From contig NZ_PJJP01000038.1 of the NCBI RefSeq assembly GCF_002929555.1, positions 193,409-257,408 on the forward strand: a stretch of DNA of 64,000 nt, in the 5' to 3' direction. This document shows, piece after piece, positions 7,346 to 15,698 of this stretch. Source of the stretch: Cryobacterium sp. N22 (GTDB lineage Bacteria; Actinomycetota; Actinomycetes; Actinomycetales; Microbacteriaceae). A program made the translations under genes and the position numbers. How positions within the stretch are numbered: the first letter of the stretch is position 1; each line of letters starts with the position of its first letter. The notes below the pieces were generated by a model. The model had not been told where the DNA came from. It ran no database searches and was given only the letters and a program-made list of their open reading frames with translations.

Positions 7346-7735
7346 TCAGTTCTGCAGCACGGAGAGGATGTTGCCGGCCGGGTCGGTGAACCAGGCGATC
7401 CGCGGCCCTCCGCCACCGCTCGCGATGCCGCGCGCGTCCTGCTCGAATCCGTCGTACCGGAGAAATTCGACGCCGCGTTCGGCGAGCACGTCCACGGTCT
7501 GGTCGATGTCGTCCACCTCGAGGTTGAGGATGGTGAACACCGCAGGGGTGTGGTCCTCCTTCGGGTAGACGAAGACGTCGGCCCCACCGGGCAGGGTCAG
7601 GCGCAGCGTCCCCATTCCGCCGTCGCCGATGTCGAGGCCGAGCACCTCGCGGTAGAACGTGCCGGCGGCGTCGATGTCGGGCACCGCGAATCCGGTGAAG
7701 CCGTGTTTGTACGTCACGGGGATTGTTGTGACCAT
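7346..7735 (-). CDS. VOC family protein (glyoxalase/bleomycin-resistance type), paralogue 2
   Basis: A 129-residue single-domain VOC protein with paired beta-alpha-beta-beta-beta modules: GFTGFAVPDIDAAGTFYREV at the start and IAWFTDPAGNILSVLQ at the end. Start chosen at the ATG preceded by AAGGAGAC; a longer GTG start would overlap the upstream stop. It is clearly a duplicate of the neighbouring VOC gene (same length, same landmarks). The family includes drug-binding, metal-dependent isomerase and dioxygenase members; nothing here fixes the reaction. Confidence 0.82.
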   Translation of the reverse strand: MVTTIPVTYKHGFTGFAVPDIDAAGTFYREVLGLDIGDGGMGTLRLTLPGGADVFVYPKEDHTPAVFTILNLEVDDIDQTVDVLAERGVEFLRYDGFEQDARGIASGGGGPRIAWFTDPAGNILSVLQN

Positions 7736-7755
7736 GGTCGTCTCCTTCTCTGGGC

Positions 7756-8142
7756 TCACTCCTGCATGATGGCGATGATGTTTCCGGCCGGGTCGGCGAT
7801 CCAGCCGCCGGTCGGCATCCCGCCGCCGCGCGAGATACCTCGCTCATCTTGCCCGAATCCTTCGTAGCGCAGCATGTCCACGCCACGTTCGGCCAACGCA
7901 TCCACTGCCTGCTCAATGTCGGGAACCGAGAGGTTGAGGACTGTGAACACCGCGGGCTGGTGGTCTTCCTTGTCGTAGATGATCACCCCGGTGCCGCCGG
8001 GCAGGGTGAGCTGCAGCATTCCCATCACATCGGAGACGTCAAGTCCGAGCACGTCTCCGTAGAAGTTGCGAGCGACCTCCAGGTCTGGCACGGCGAATCC
8101 GCCGAATCCGCGCTGGACGCTGAGTTTCGTTGATGGTGCCAT
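7756..8142 (-). CDS. VOC family protein (glyoxalase/bleomycin-resistance type), paralogue 1
   Basis: A 128-residue VOC protein with GFGGFAVPDLEVARNFYGDV near the N-terminus and GGWIADPAGNIIAIMQE at the end. It shares most conserved positions with the next gene, so the pair arose by tandem duplication and may form a heterodimer. It has a good ribosome site (GAGGGAG) and sits 53 bp after the ABC permease gene, in the same direction as the whole TetR-linked operon. Drug sequestration or modification is a reasonable but untested guess. Confidence 0.82.
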   Translation of the reverse strand: MAPSTKLSVQRGFGGFAVPDLEVARNFYGDVLGLDVSDVMGMLQLTLPGGTGVIIYDKEDHQPAVFTVLNLSVPDIEQAVDALAERGVDMLRYEGFGQDERGISRGGGMPTGGWIADPAGNIIAIMQE

Positions 8143-8195
8143 GATCGACTCCCTCTGCTCGGTGTTGCGCTCCCTGCTTCTGGACTGCGCCCAGG

Positions 8196-9038
8196 TCAGC
8201 GGGAGCTGATCGAGGCGAACTTACGAATGCACAATGGCACAAACACCACGAGCAGCACAACGACCCCGATGAGCACGGTCAGCACCGGATTCTGCAGCGT
8301 CCAGACATCCGGCACCGGAGCGCTGCCCTCGTTGCCGAAGAGCTCGCGGGCGGCCTGCACGAGAGCGGACACCGGGTTGAGTTCGGCGAAGACGCGCAAC
8401 GGGTCCGGCAGGGTCTCGATCGGCACGAACGCGTTGGAGATGAAGGTGATCGGGAACAGGATGATGAACGACGCGTTGTTGATCACCTCGGGTGAGCGCA
8501 CGCTCATGCCCAGCAGCGCCATCACCCAACTGAAGGCGTAGCTGAACAGCAGCAGCAGCCCGAGGCCGGCGAAGAATTCGCCCACCGAGGAGTTCACCCG
8601 CCAGCCGACCAGGAAGCCGGTGGCCATCATGATGATCATCGAAATGGTGTTGAGCACCAGGTCCCCGTTGGTGCGGCCGACCAGCACCGCCGAGGAGCTC
8701 ATCGGCAGGCTGCGGAACCTGTCGATGATGCCGTCCTTGAGGTCCTGGGCCATGGCCGACCCCGAAAAGGTGGAACCGAACACCACGGTCTGGGCGAAGA
8801 TGCCGGCCATCAGGAACTGCACGTAGTCGGTGCCCTGCACGCTGATGGCCCCGCCGTAGACCTGGCTGAACAGCAGCACGAACATGATCGGCTGGATGAC
8901 CGCGAACACGAGCATGTCCGGGGTGCGCTTGATCTTGATGAGGTTGCGCTTGGTGGTCGTCCAGCCGTCCGAGTACCACAGCGACAACGGGTTCCAGGTG
9001 GGTGGTGCCGGGGCTGGCCTGGTGGCGGTGGCCGTCAT
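8196..9038 (-). CDS. ABC-2 type drug exporter permease (DrrB-like)
   Basis: A 280-residue inner-membrane protein with a short cytoplasmic N-terminus and about six spans. The ABC-2 signature appears as NNASFIILFPITFISNAFVPIETLPDPLRVFAELNP in adjoining blocks near residues 190-225. It resembles DrrB of the daunorubicin exporter. Its start overlaps the ATPase gene by four bases (ATGA), which indicates a coupled heteromeric exporter. Confidence 0.87.
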   Translation of the reverse strand: MTATATRPAPAPPTWNPLSLWYSDGWTTTKRNLIKIKRTPDMLVFAVIQPIMFVLLFSQVYGGAISVQGTDYVQFLMAGIFAQTVVFGSTFSGSAMAQDLKDGIIDRFRSLPMSSSAVLVGRTNGDLVLNTISMIIMMATGFLVGWRVNSSVGEFFAGLGLLLLFSYAFSWVMALLGMSVRSPEVINNASFIILFPITFISNAFVPIETLPDPLRVFAELNPVSALVQAARELFGNEGSAPVPDVWTLQNPVLTVLIGVVVLLVVFVPLCIRKFASISSR

Positions 9039-10030
9039 TTCACCTTCTCCATCTTCTCGTCTTCGTTCTCGCCCGCCGCCATGTCGGCCTTGTGCCCGGT
9101 GAGCTTGAGGAACACGTCATCGAGGGTGGGCCGGCGCATGCCGGCGTCGTGCAGTTCGATTCCCGCGGTACGCAGGTCGGCGAGCACGTGCTGCAGCGCC
9201 GGCGGGCCGTCGGTCACGGCCACATCGATGCCGCGGCCGTCGCTGGAGACCTGCGGTTCGCCCGCGCCATACCGGGCCAGCACCTCGCGGGCGGCGTTGG
9301 CGTCGGCGGCGTCGACCAGGGCGATCACCACCCGGTGACCGCCGATCTGCGCCTTGAGCTCGTCGGAGGTGCCCTCGGCGATGACCTTGCCGTAATCGAT
9401 GACCGCGATGCTGTCGGCGAGCTGGTCGGCCTCCTCGAGGTACTGGGTGGTGAGCAGCACCGTGGTGCCGTCGTCGACGAGCTTGTTGATCACGCCCCAC
9501 AGCGCCATCCGGCTGCGCGGGTCGAGCCCGGTGGTCGGTTCGTCGAGGAAGAGGATCTTGGGGTTGAACACCAGGGCACCGGCCAGGTCGATGCGTCGCC
9601 GCATGCCGCCGGAGAAGCCCTTCACCGGACGGTTGCCGGCCGCGGTGAGTTCGAACAGGTCGATCAGCTCCTGCGCCCGCCGCCGGGAGGCCGCACCGCC
9701 GAGGTGGTAGAGCCGGCCCACCATTTCGAGGTTCTCGAAGCCGGTGAGGTTCTCGTCGACGGCCGCGTACTGGCCGGACACCCCGATGATGCTGCGCACG
9801 GCCTTCGGGTCGTCGAGCACGTTGATGCCGTCCACGACCGCAGTGCCGGTGTCGGGCCGGATGAGGGTGGTCAGGATCTTGACCACCGTGGTCTTGCCCG
9901 CACCGTTGGGCCCGAGGATCGCCTTGACCGTGCCGCGCGGCACGGTGAGGTCGAGTCCGGCGAGCGCGTGCACCGGTCCGGTCTTGGATTTGTAGGTCTT
10001 GGTGAGCCCTGAGGCTTCGATGATTGTCAT
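9035..10030 (-). CDS. ABC exporter ATPase (DrrA-like, daunorubicin-resistance family)
   Basis: A 331-residue ATPase with Walker A GPNGAGKTT (residues 40-48), signature FSGGMRRR in place of LSGGQ, Walker B ILFLDEPTTGLD and a switch region LLTTQYLEEAD. The C-terminal extension after the nucleotide-binding domain, with the RPTLDDVFLKLTG motif, is characteristic of the DrrA subfamily. First gene of the operon, 84 bp from the divergent TetR gene with an operator-like palindrome between them. Confidence 0.9.
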   Translation of the reverse strand: MTIIEASGLTKTYKSKTGPVHALAGLDLTVPRGTVKAILGPNGAGKTTVVKILTTLIRPDTGTAVVDGINVLDDPKAVRSIIGVSGQYAAVDENLTGFENLEMVGRLYHLGGAASRRRAQELIDLFELTAAGNRPVKGFSGGMRRRIDLAGALVFNPKILFLDEPTTGLDPRSRMALWGVINKLVDDGTTVLLTTQYLEEADQLADSIAVIDYGKVIAEGTSDELKAQIGGHRVVIALVDAADANAAREVLARYGAGEPQVSSDGRGIDVAVTDGPPALQHVLADLRTAGIELHDAGMRRPTLDDVFLKLTGHKADMAAGENEDEKMEKVK

Positions 10031-10063
10031 GCCATGCCCCTGCCGTCGGATGGCTATGCTGGT

Positions 10064-10082
10064 ATGTGTACGTTGTGCACAT
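10064..10082. promoter_or_regulatory. TetR-type operator palindrome
   Basis: ATGTGTACGTTGTGCACAT has two 8-base arms around a 3-base centre with one mismatch. It is located midway in the gap between the TetR gene and drrA, where binding would control both promoters. The palindrome is seen directly; the assignment to this TetR protein is inference. Confidence 0.55.
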
Positions 10083-10114
10083 GTGAGCTTTTATCGTAAC
10101 GAAACGGATGCGCG

Positions 10115-10756
10115 TTGACAACGGGTCTCGGCACTTCTCCGGCACGAACTTCGTACCGGCACGGCGACCTGCGCCGTGCCCTCATCGAAGCCGGCGTCGA
10201 CCTGGCCGGCGAGGGCGGGCCATCCGCCGTCGTGCTGCGTGAGGCCACCCGGCGGGCCGGGGTGACACCCAGCGCCGCGTACCGGCACTTCGCCGACCGG
10301 CAGGCGCTGTTGGACGCGGTCTGCTCCAGCTGCCAGGCCCTGGTGGCGCGGGCGATCGAGGCCGATCAGGCGCGCATCCACTGCGACGATGCGGCCGAGG
10401 CGGCGCGGCTGCGCTTTCGTGCCGTGGGCACCGGCTACCTGCGTTTCGCCCTCGAGGAGCCCGGCCGGTTCCAGACCGCGTTCTCGGCCTCGTCGGACCT
10501 GGAGAGCGCCACCAGCTCGGCGCGCGCCGGCGAGCACGGTCTCACCCCGTTCCAGCTGCTCACCGTCGCGCTCGACGATCTTGTGACCGAGGGTCTGCTG
10601 CCCGCCCAGCGCCGGCCGGCGGCGGAGTTCCTGGCCTGGTCGGCCGTGCACGGGTTGGCGGAGCTGTTCATCGACGGGCCGCTGCGGGCCCTGCCGGACC
10701 CGGTCAAGCAGACCCTGATCACCCGGGTGATCGACATGGTGGAACAGGGGCTGTAG
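10115..10756 (+). CDS. TetR/AcrR family transcriptional regulator
   Basis: A 213-residue regulator. The N-terminal helix-turn-helix spans about residues 14-60 (RRALIEAGVDLAGEGGPSAV, then REATRRAGVTPSAAYRHFAD). The C-terminal ligand domain is alpha-helical and starts near residue 75. The TTG start is the only in-frame choice that retains the whole HTH with some leader. Divergent from the drrAB-VOC-VOC-GyrI operon, which it most likely represses. Confidence 0.87.
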   Translation: MTTGLGTSPARTSYRHGDLRRALIEAGVDLAGEGGPSAVVLREATRRAGVTPSAAYRHFADRQALLDAVCSSCQALVARAIEADQARIHCDDAAEAARLRFRAVGTGYLRFALEEPGRFQTAFSASSDLESATSSARAGEHGLTPFQLLTVALDDLVTEGLLPAQRRPAAEFLAWSAVHGLAELFIDGPLRALPDPVKQTLITRVIDMVEQGL

Positions 10757-10761
10757 CCCGC

Positions 10762-11748
10762 TCAGCCCACCGAGCCCACCTCGACGCTCCCATCCGGACG
10801 CCAGGTGAGGTAGGTGTTCGTCGGACCCATCGCCGAGCCGTCGTCCGGCGACGAGAAGATCCCCTCCGACGCCCAGTACAGCCGCAATCCCGTGGACGGG
10901 AAGTCCTGCTCCAGGGTGCACGTCGACAGGTAGTCCATGGTCAGCGGCACCACGATCAGGCAGACCATGTTCGAGGTCGTGCGGGCGACGTAGTAGACAA
11001 TCTGCGGTGCGGGGCCCGCGTCGACCGAGCCCATCGAACCCAGTTGCCGCAGGGTCGCCACATCGAACCCCTCGGGGAGCAGGATCGCGGGGAGGTCCTC
11101 TGGCGTCTGCTCCCGCTGGAAGGCCGACAGCGCGAGGGGTTGTGGCGTGCCGGCCGCGGTGGCCGAGGCTGTCGGCGCGGGCGCCGCACCCAGCCCGGTG
11201 AGGGCGGAGAGCGGGCCGCCGACGATCACGCCCAGCAGCACCGCGGCGGCGAGGCCGGCGATGAGCAGCACCCGCCGGCGCGGGGCCGCGGGACGAGGAG
11301 CATCCGCCGCCGGGCCGTCATCCGCTTCGCCGGGCCCGTCGGGTTCGGGAGTGTCCCCGGGGCCGCCCCGGTCGTCGGCTCCGGCGAGCGCCCCGCCGAC
11401 CCCCGTCTGCGCGGCCGTGCGGCGTCTGAGGTCCGCGTGCGCGGCGGTGATCGCCTCCGTGGCGGCAGAGCGTTCGGCCACGATCTCGGCCTCGAGCTCC
11501 CGCACGACCTGGGCCACCGCGTGGTCGCCGGCGGCGTCGCCATCCGCCGCGAAGACCCGGCGTTGCAGCTCCCGCAGCCGGTGGATGGGCGACGGGCTCC
11601 CGCTAGGGGCCGGGTCCTCCGGGTGCCACTCCCACCAGAGCGCATCGAGCAGACTCCACCGGCCGGTATGGGCCGCGGCTGCCGCCGCCCGGAATTGCGG
11701 ATCGGCCAGCGCCAGGTCATACGGGTCGTCGTACACATTCTGAGCCAA
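10762..11748 (-). CDS. Single-span membrane protein of unknown function, tandem paralogue 1
   Basis: I do not recognise the family. The N-terminal cytoplasmic part (~120 residues) contains DDPYD, LLDALWWEWHP and PSGSPSP followed by LQRRVFAADGDAAGD and a Glu/Ala-rich helix. A Pro/Asp/Gly-rich linker leads to one membrane span (VLLIAGLAAAVLLGVIVGG) and an extracytoplasmic domain with two cysteines that may form a disulfide. TTG 11748 was chosen because it has GGGGG upstream and aligns with the paralogue's LAQ/VAQ start; ATG at 11760 and 11763 are alternatives. The neighbouring gene is a clear paralogue. Confidence 0.6.
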   Translation of the reverse strand: MAQNVYDDPYDLALADPQFRAAAAAAHTGRWSLLDALWWEWHPEDPAPSGSPSPIHRLRELQRRVFAADGDAAGDHAVAQVVRELEAEIVAERSAATEAITAAHADLRRRTAAQTGVGGALAGADDRGGPGDTPEPDGPGEADDGPAADAPRPAAPRRRVLLIAGLAAAVLLGVIVGGPLSALTGLGAAPAPTASATAAGTPQPLALSAFQREQTPEDLPAILLPEGFDVATLRQLGSMGSVDAGPAPQIVYYVARTTSNMVCLIVVPLTMDYLSTCTLEQDFPSTGLRLYWASEGIFSSPDDGSAMGPTNTYLTWRPDGSVEVGSVG

Positions 11749-11796
11749 TGAAACCCCCATCATTGTTGCACCCAGCCTGACACACGCCCCGCCGGC

Positions 11797-12831
11797 TCAG
11801 GGAATCAGCGACCGGCCAGACCCGCGCGTCTCGATCGTCGAGTCGCTCAGCCAGGCCACGGTGATGTCCATCACCATCGCCCGGCCGTCCTGTTCCATCG
11901 GCAGGAAGTCGGTGCTCTGCCAGGACAGCCGCAGCCCGGTCGACGGGAAGCCCTCCTCGCGGGCGCAGGTGGTCAGGTAGCCGGCGCCCTCCGGAACCGC
12001 TACCAGGCAGACCAGGTTCTCCGCACCTCTGGCCGCGTAGTACGGCGAGTCCGTCACCCCGTTGGCGTCGGAGTCCCGCCAGCCCGCCGCGCCCAGGTAC
12101 CGGAACGAGGCCGGGTCGTAGGCCGCTGGCAGCGGTACGCGCGGGATGTCCTGGCCGGTCTGGACCCGGGCGAACACCTGCGCGGCGATCACCGGCACGG
12201 CCGACGGGGTCGCCGACCCGGTGCTGCTCGCCGCGGGCGTGGGCGCCAGGGCGCCCGGCGGGTTCGCGGCCGTGACCTGACTGCCCAGGAGCGCGCCGAG
12301 CAACAGCGCCCCGACCAGTCCTGCGCCCAACAGCAGCCGGTTGCGCTGTGGTGCGGGATCGGGAACCGGGCCGCCGTCCGACAGGTCCGGTGGCTCGGCG
12401 GCCCCGTCGGAGATCGGCGCTCGATCGGCACCAAGTGCGGTCGGCGGTGCGGTGGCGGGCCGCGTCGAATCGACTGCAGGTGTTCGTTCCCCTCTGCCAG
12501 CAACCTCCTCCCCCGCCCCCGCCGCGGCGAGGGCCGCGCCGATCGCCGCCCGCTCGGCCGCGATCTCCCCCTCCAGCTCTCGGGCAGCCGCGGCCACGGC
12601 GCCGTCGCCGGCCGCGTCGCCATCCGCGCCGAACAGCCGGCGCTGAAGCGTGCTCAACCGGGCGCTGGGAGACGGGCTGCCGCTCGGGGCAGCCTCGGAC
12701 GGATGGGACCACCACCAGAGCGCGTCGAGCGCCGGCCACCGGCCCCGATGCGCCGCGCTCACAGCCCGCAGAAAGTCCGGATCGGTCAGGGCGCGCTCGT
12801 ACGGGTCATCGCCACGCCGCGCCTGTGCCAC
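11797..12831 (-). CDS. Single-span membrane protein of unknown function, tandem paralogue 2
   Basis: A 344-residue paralogue of the next gene, in the same order: DDPYE, LDALWWWSHP, PSGSPSP, LQRRLFGADGDAAGD, Glu/Ala helix, Pro-rich linker, one span (LLLGAGLVGALLLGALLG), and an outer domain ending in GFPSTGLRLSW and a Trp-containing strand. The outer domain has paired cysteines (LVCLVAVP and TTCAREE). The GTG start is preceded by GGGGAG. Both genes read in the same direction, 48 bp apart. The topology resembles a sensor or anti-sigma-like protein, but there is no recognisable anti-sigma motif. Confidence 0.65.
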   Translation of the reverse strand: MAQARRGDDPYERALTDPDFLRAVSAAHRGRWPALDALWWWSHPSEAAPSGSPSPSARLSTLQRRLFGADGDAAGDGAVAAAARELEGEIAAERAAIGAALAAAGAGEEVAGRGERTPAVDSTRPATAPPTALGADRAPISDGAAEPPDLSDGGPVPDPAPQRNRLLLGAGLVGALLLGALLGSQVTAANPPGALAPTPAASSTGSATPSAVPVIAAQVFARVQTGQDIPRVPLPAAYDPASFRYLGAAGWRDSDANGVTDSPYYAARGAENLVCLVAVPEGAGYLTTCAREEGFPSTGLRLSWQSTDFLPMEQDGRAMVMDITVAWLSDSTIETRGSGRSLIP

Positions 12832-12936
12832 GGGACTCCCCTCATTGGTGCGCACATCCTGCCACCATCCTGCCGATCCGGCCCGGGCCCGCTGCCACCC
12901 TTGCCCGGCCGGCGCCGCGGCTGCCACACTGACCTC

Positions 12937-13290
12937 ATGGCCGAGCAACCCGACAGTGTGCAGGCGTACATCGAGGCGTTCCCTGGCGAGGTGCAGCCGG
13001 TGCTGGCCGGCATCCGCGCCGCCATTCTCGCGGCCGCGCCCGGCGCCACCGAAACCATCAGCTACGGGATGCCCACGGTGGCGCTCGACGGTCGCCTGCT
13101 GATCTACTTCGCCGGCTGGAAACGGCACGTGGCGCTGTACGCGATCGGTGGGCAGGACGCGGAGCTCGAAGCGGACCTGGCGCCGTTCCGGGCGGAGAAG
13201 GACACCGTGCGGTTTCCGCTGAATCGCCCGGTGCCCTACGACCTGGTCGAACGGCTCACCCGCGCCCTGATCGCGGCCCGCACGGCTTAG
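12937..13290 (+). CDS. DUF1801 (YdhG-like, frataxin-fold) protein
   Basis: A 117-residue protein with the DUF1801 pattern: a helical start, GIRAAILAAAPGATETISYG, then MPTV and a beta-sheet core with LIYFAGWKRHVALYAI. The family is sometimes annotated as an intracellular iron chaperone, which is not demonstrated by this sequence. The start at ATG 12937 gives the usual family length; there is no clear ribosome site. It is divergent from the unknown membrane-protein pair. Confidence 0.78.
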   Translation: MAEQPDSVQAYIEAFPGEVQPVLAGIRAAILAAAPGATETISYGMPTVALDGRLLIYFAGWKRHVALYAIGGQDAELEADLAPFRAEKDTVRFPLNRPVPYDLVERLTRALIAARTA

Positions 13291-13345
13291 CCCCACCTGC
13301 CGCCCCGGCATTGGCTGGGCGGTGTACGGGTGGCAGGATGCCCGC

Positions 13346-14017
13346 ATGATGGCGACCGACATCCGCATCGACGCGTGGGGCGGACCGCGTCAGGCACGCT
13401 GGCAACAGGCCGTCGACTGGCCACTCACCATCGCAGCGATCCTCTTCCTGGTCGCCTATTCGATTGCGGTGATCGCCGACGTCGATGTCGCCACCGCGGA
13501 CCTCCTGCGGGCGCTGATCCTGGTCAGCTGGGCGCTCTTCCCGGTGAGCTATCTCGTGGAGATCTTCCTCGCCGACCATCGGTGGCAGTGGGTGGTGCAC
13601 CATCCGGTGAACCTGCTCTTCGTGTTGATGCCCCTGCTTCGGCCACTGCGCCTGCTGCGGGTCGTCGCTCACAGCAACGTCTTCCAGAATTCCGCGGGTA
13701 CGGCCTTCCGCGCCCGGGTGCTGGTCTACCTCGCCGGCGCCGCGATCCTCGTCACCTACATCGCCGCCCTCGCGGTGCTCGACGCAGAACGGGCGGCCCC
13801 GAACGCCAACATCACCTCGTTCGGCGACTCGCTCTGGTGGGCCGCCGTGACCATCACCACCGTCGGCTACGGCGATTTCACGCCGGTCACCCTCCGCGGA
13901 CGCGCCGTCGCCACCCTTCTGATGCTCGGCGGCGTCGCCGTGCTCGGCGTTCTCACGGCCACGCTCTCGTCCTGGCTCGTGCAGCGGGTGTCCGAGGCCG
14001 AAGACCGCCGCAAGTAG
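13346..14017 (+). CDS. Voltage-gated-type potassium channel (six-span ion channel)
   Basis: A 223-residue membrane protein with about six spans. The pore loop SLWWAAVTITTVGYGDFTPV contains the potassium selectivity filter TVGYGD. An S4-like segment (PLLRPLRLLRVV) carries regularly spaced arginines, suggesting voltage sensing. A short charged C-terminus follows the last span with no regulatory domain. ATG 13346 was preferred over the upstream GTG. No partner gene is apparent. Confidence 0.87.
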   Translation: MMATDIRIDAWGGPRQARWQQAVDWPLTIAAILFLVAYSIAVIADVDVATADLLRALILVSWALFPVSYLVEIFLADHRWQWVVHHPVNLLFVLMPLLRPLRLLRVVAHSNVFQNSAGTAFRARVLVYLAGAAILVTYIAALAVLDAERAAPNANITSFGDSLWWAAVTITTVGYGDFTPVTLRGRAVATLLMLGGVAVLGVLTATLSSWLVQRVSEAEDRRK

Positions 14018-14246
14018 CCTGGCGGCCGTGATAAACACGAATAGGGCCAGCGAGGCGGGAATGATACACTCTCCGAATACCCTTAACGAACCGCTGTGCC
14101 ATTTTCAGTCGCGTGTTGTATCCAGTGAGTTGCCCTGGGTGCGTCGAATCGGCTGTGGCAGCACCGCGGCGGAGCACGGCTGGCGCCCCGCGCCGCCGTC
14201 CGGGTGATACGTCAACCACGCTCAACGAATTATGAGGCTGCATCAG

Positions 14247-14747
14247 ATGATTTTCGAAGTCGGCGAGACCGTCGTCTATCCCCACCACGGCGCGGCAACG
14301 ATCACCGCTGTCGAGACCCGCACGATCAAGGGTGTCGAGAAGCGTTACATCACGCTCACCGTGCACCAGAGCGACCTGGCCATCAACCTGCCCATCGACA
14401 ACGCCGAGCTCGTGGGCGTGCGCGACGTCATTGACGCCGCCGGTGTCGAGGCCGTCTTCGACGTGCTCCGCAGCGACGTCGAAGAAGAGCCCAGCAACTG
14501 GTCGCGTCGTTACAAGGCCAACACCGAGAAGATGGGCAGCGGCAGCGTCTACCGCGTCAGCGAGGTCGTTCGCGACCTGTGGCGCCGCGACCGCATCTCC
14601 GGCGTCTCCGCCGGTGAGAAGCGCATGCTCATCAAGGCCCGCCAGGTTCTCGTCTCCGAGCTCGCGCTCGCGCAGAAGTCCACCGAAGAAGAGGCCTTCG
14701 TCACCCTTGACGACGTGCTGAACGCCAGCGTCGCCGAAGTCGCCTAG
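14247..14747 (+). CDS. carD: CarD/CdnL family transcriptional regulator
   Basis: A 166-residue RNA-polymerase-binding regulator that stabilises the open promoter complex, notably at rRNA promoters in Actinobacteria. The N-terminal RNAP-interaction domain starts with the conserved [15 protein letters not shown]. The C-terminal helical DNA-binding domain includes the conserved tryptophan region ([14 protein letters not shown]) and VVRDLWRRD. The ATG at 14247 was chosen because family members begin M-x-F-E-V-G, with GAGG upstream. The 230-bp upstream region contains TACACT-like and other AT-richer stretches but no firmly assignable promoter. Confidence 0.93.
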   Translation: MIFEVGETVVYPHHGAATITAVETRTIKGVEKRYITLTVHQSDLAINLPIDNAELVGVRDVIDAAGVEAVFDVLRSDVEEEPSNWSRRYKANTEKMGSGSVYRVSEVVRDLWRRDRISGVSAGEKRMLIKARQVLVSELALAQKSTEEEAFVTLDDVLNASVAEVA

Positions 14748-14759
14748 TTCACCACCCTT

Positions 14760-14809
14760 AGCGCGTCGCCGGATGAGCAGCCTGCTGGTTGCCGTCCGGC
14801 GGCGCTTTT
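14760..14809 (+). terminator. Intrinsic terminator of carD, overlapping the next start codon
   Basis: AGCGC-gt-CGCCGGA pairs with TCCGGCG-GCGCT around a 21-base loop that has internal pairing, followed by TTTTG. The left arm ends on the ATG of the downstream lipoprotein gene, so that gene's first 11 codons lie in the terminator. Confidence 0.7.
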
Positions 14810-15600
14810 GTGTTGCCGCGGCACTGGTGGCCCTGGCAGTGTCCGGCTGCGCGGCCGGGCCTCCGACCGCATCCGCCCCGGTGCCGCCACCGGTCGGCGG
14901 TGGCCTCGACTACCAGCTCGGCGGCGCCTACGACCCGCCCACCGGAGTGGACGTCGTGGTGCGTGACAGCACCGATGAGCCCGCCGCCGGCGTCTACTCG
15001 GTGTGTTACCTGAACGGGTTCCAGACCCAGCCGGCCGACTCCGAGCGGATGCTCGCGGACTCCCCCGAGCTGATCCTCACCGCCGGCGGCGGGCCGGTGC
15101 GCGACGAGAACTGGTCGGACGAACTGCTGTTCGATACCGGCAGCGCCGGCAAGCGCACCGCCCTGGCCGCACTGCTGCTCCCCCAGGTGACGGCCTGTGC
15201 CGCGGCCGGCTTCGACGCCGTGGAGCTCGACAACCTCGACTCGTACACCCGGTCGGCCGGACTGCTCACCGCCGAGGACAATGTCGCGTTCGCCCGCATC
15301 CTGGTCACCGGCGCGCACGGCGAGGGCCTGGCGATCGGTCAGAAGAACGCCGCCGACCTGGCCGGGCCGCTCTCCGAACTGTTCGACTTCGCGGTGGCCG
15401 AGGAGTGCGACCGCTGGCAGGAGTGCGGACTGTACCGGGCGGCCTACGGCGACCGGGTGCTGGCGATCGAGTACGCCGACGACCTGCGCGAGGACTTCGC
15501 CGCGGCCTGCGCGGTGCCGGGCCGCCCGCGGTCGATGATTCTGCGCGACCGTGACCTGACCGTGGCGGGTGCGGTCGGCTACGTCTATGAACGCTGCTGA
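14773..15600 (+). CDS. Lipoprotein of GH114 (endo-alpha-1,4-polygalactosaminidase-like) family
   Basis: A 275-residue secreted lipoprotein with a basic N-terminus (VRRRF), a hydrophobic core and the lipobox AVSGC with Cys26, followed by a Pro/Ala linker. The rest matches the TIM-barrel GH114 family: FDAVELDNLDSY near residue 153 is the conserved Asp-rich catalytic strand, followed by GLAIGQKNA and a closing YADD. GH114 enzymes cut alpha-1,4-galactosamine polymers of bacterial or fungal matrices; the substrate here is unknown. No upstream in-frame alternative start was found. Confidence 0.78.
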   Translation: MSSLLVAVRRRFCVAAALVALAVSGCAAGPPTASAPVPPPVGGGLDYQLGGAYDPPTGVDVVVRDSTDEPAAGVYSVCYLNGFQTQPADSERMLADSPELILTAGGGPVRDENWSDELLFDTGSAGKRTALAALLLPQVTACAAAGFDAVELDNLDSYTRSAGLLTAEDNVAFARILVTGAHGEGLAIGQKNAADLAGPLSELFDFAVAEECDRWQECGLYRAAYGDRVLAIEYADDLREDFAAACAVPGRPRSMILRDRDLTVAGAVGYVYERC

Positions 15601-15698
15601 GCGGGCGGTTCCGGGGGCGCGACCAAACCATCCGGGCGAGGGCGGCGAACCAGTGTTGTGAGGCGATCCGGCCTCCGGTCAACCACCAGGAGCTCCCC

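Noticed and set aside
12832-13368. N-terminal extension of the second paralogue through the DUF1801 and channel region
   Set aside because: It is antisense to the DUF1801 gene; the GTG at 12831 has a good ribosome site and matches the paralogue start.
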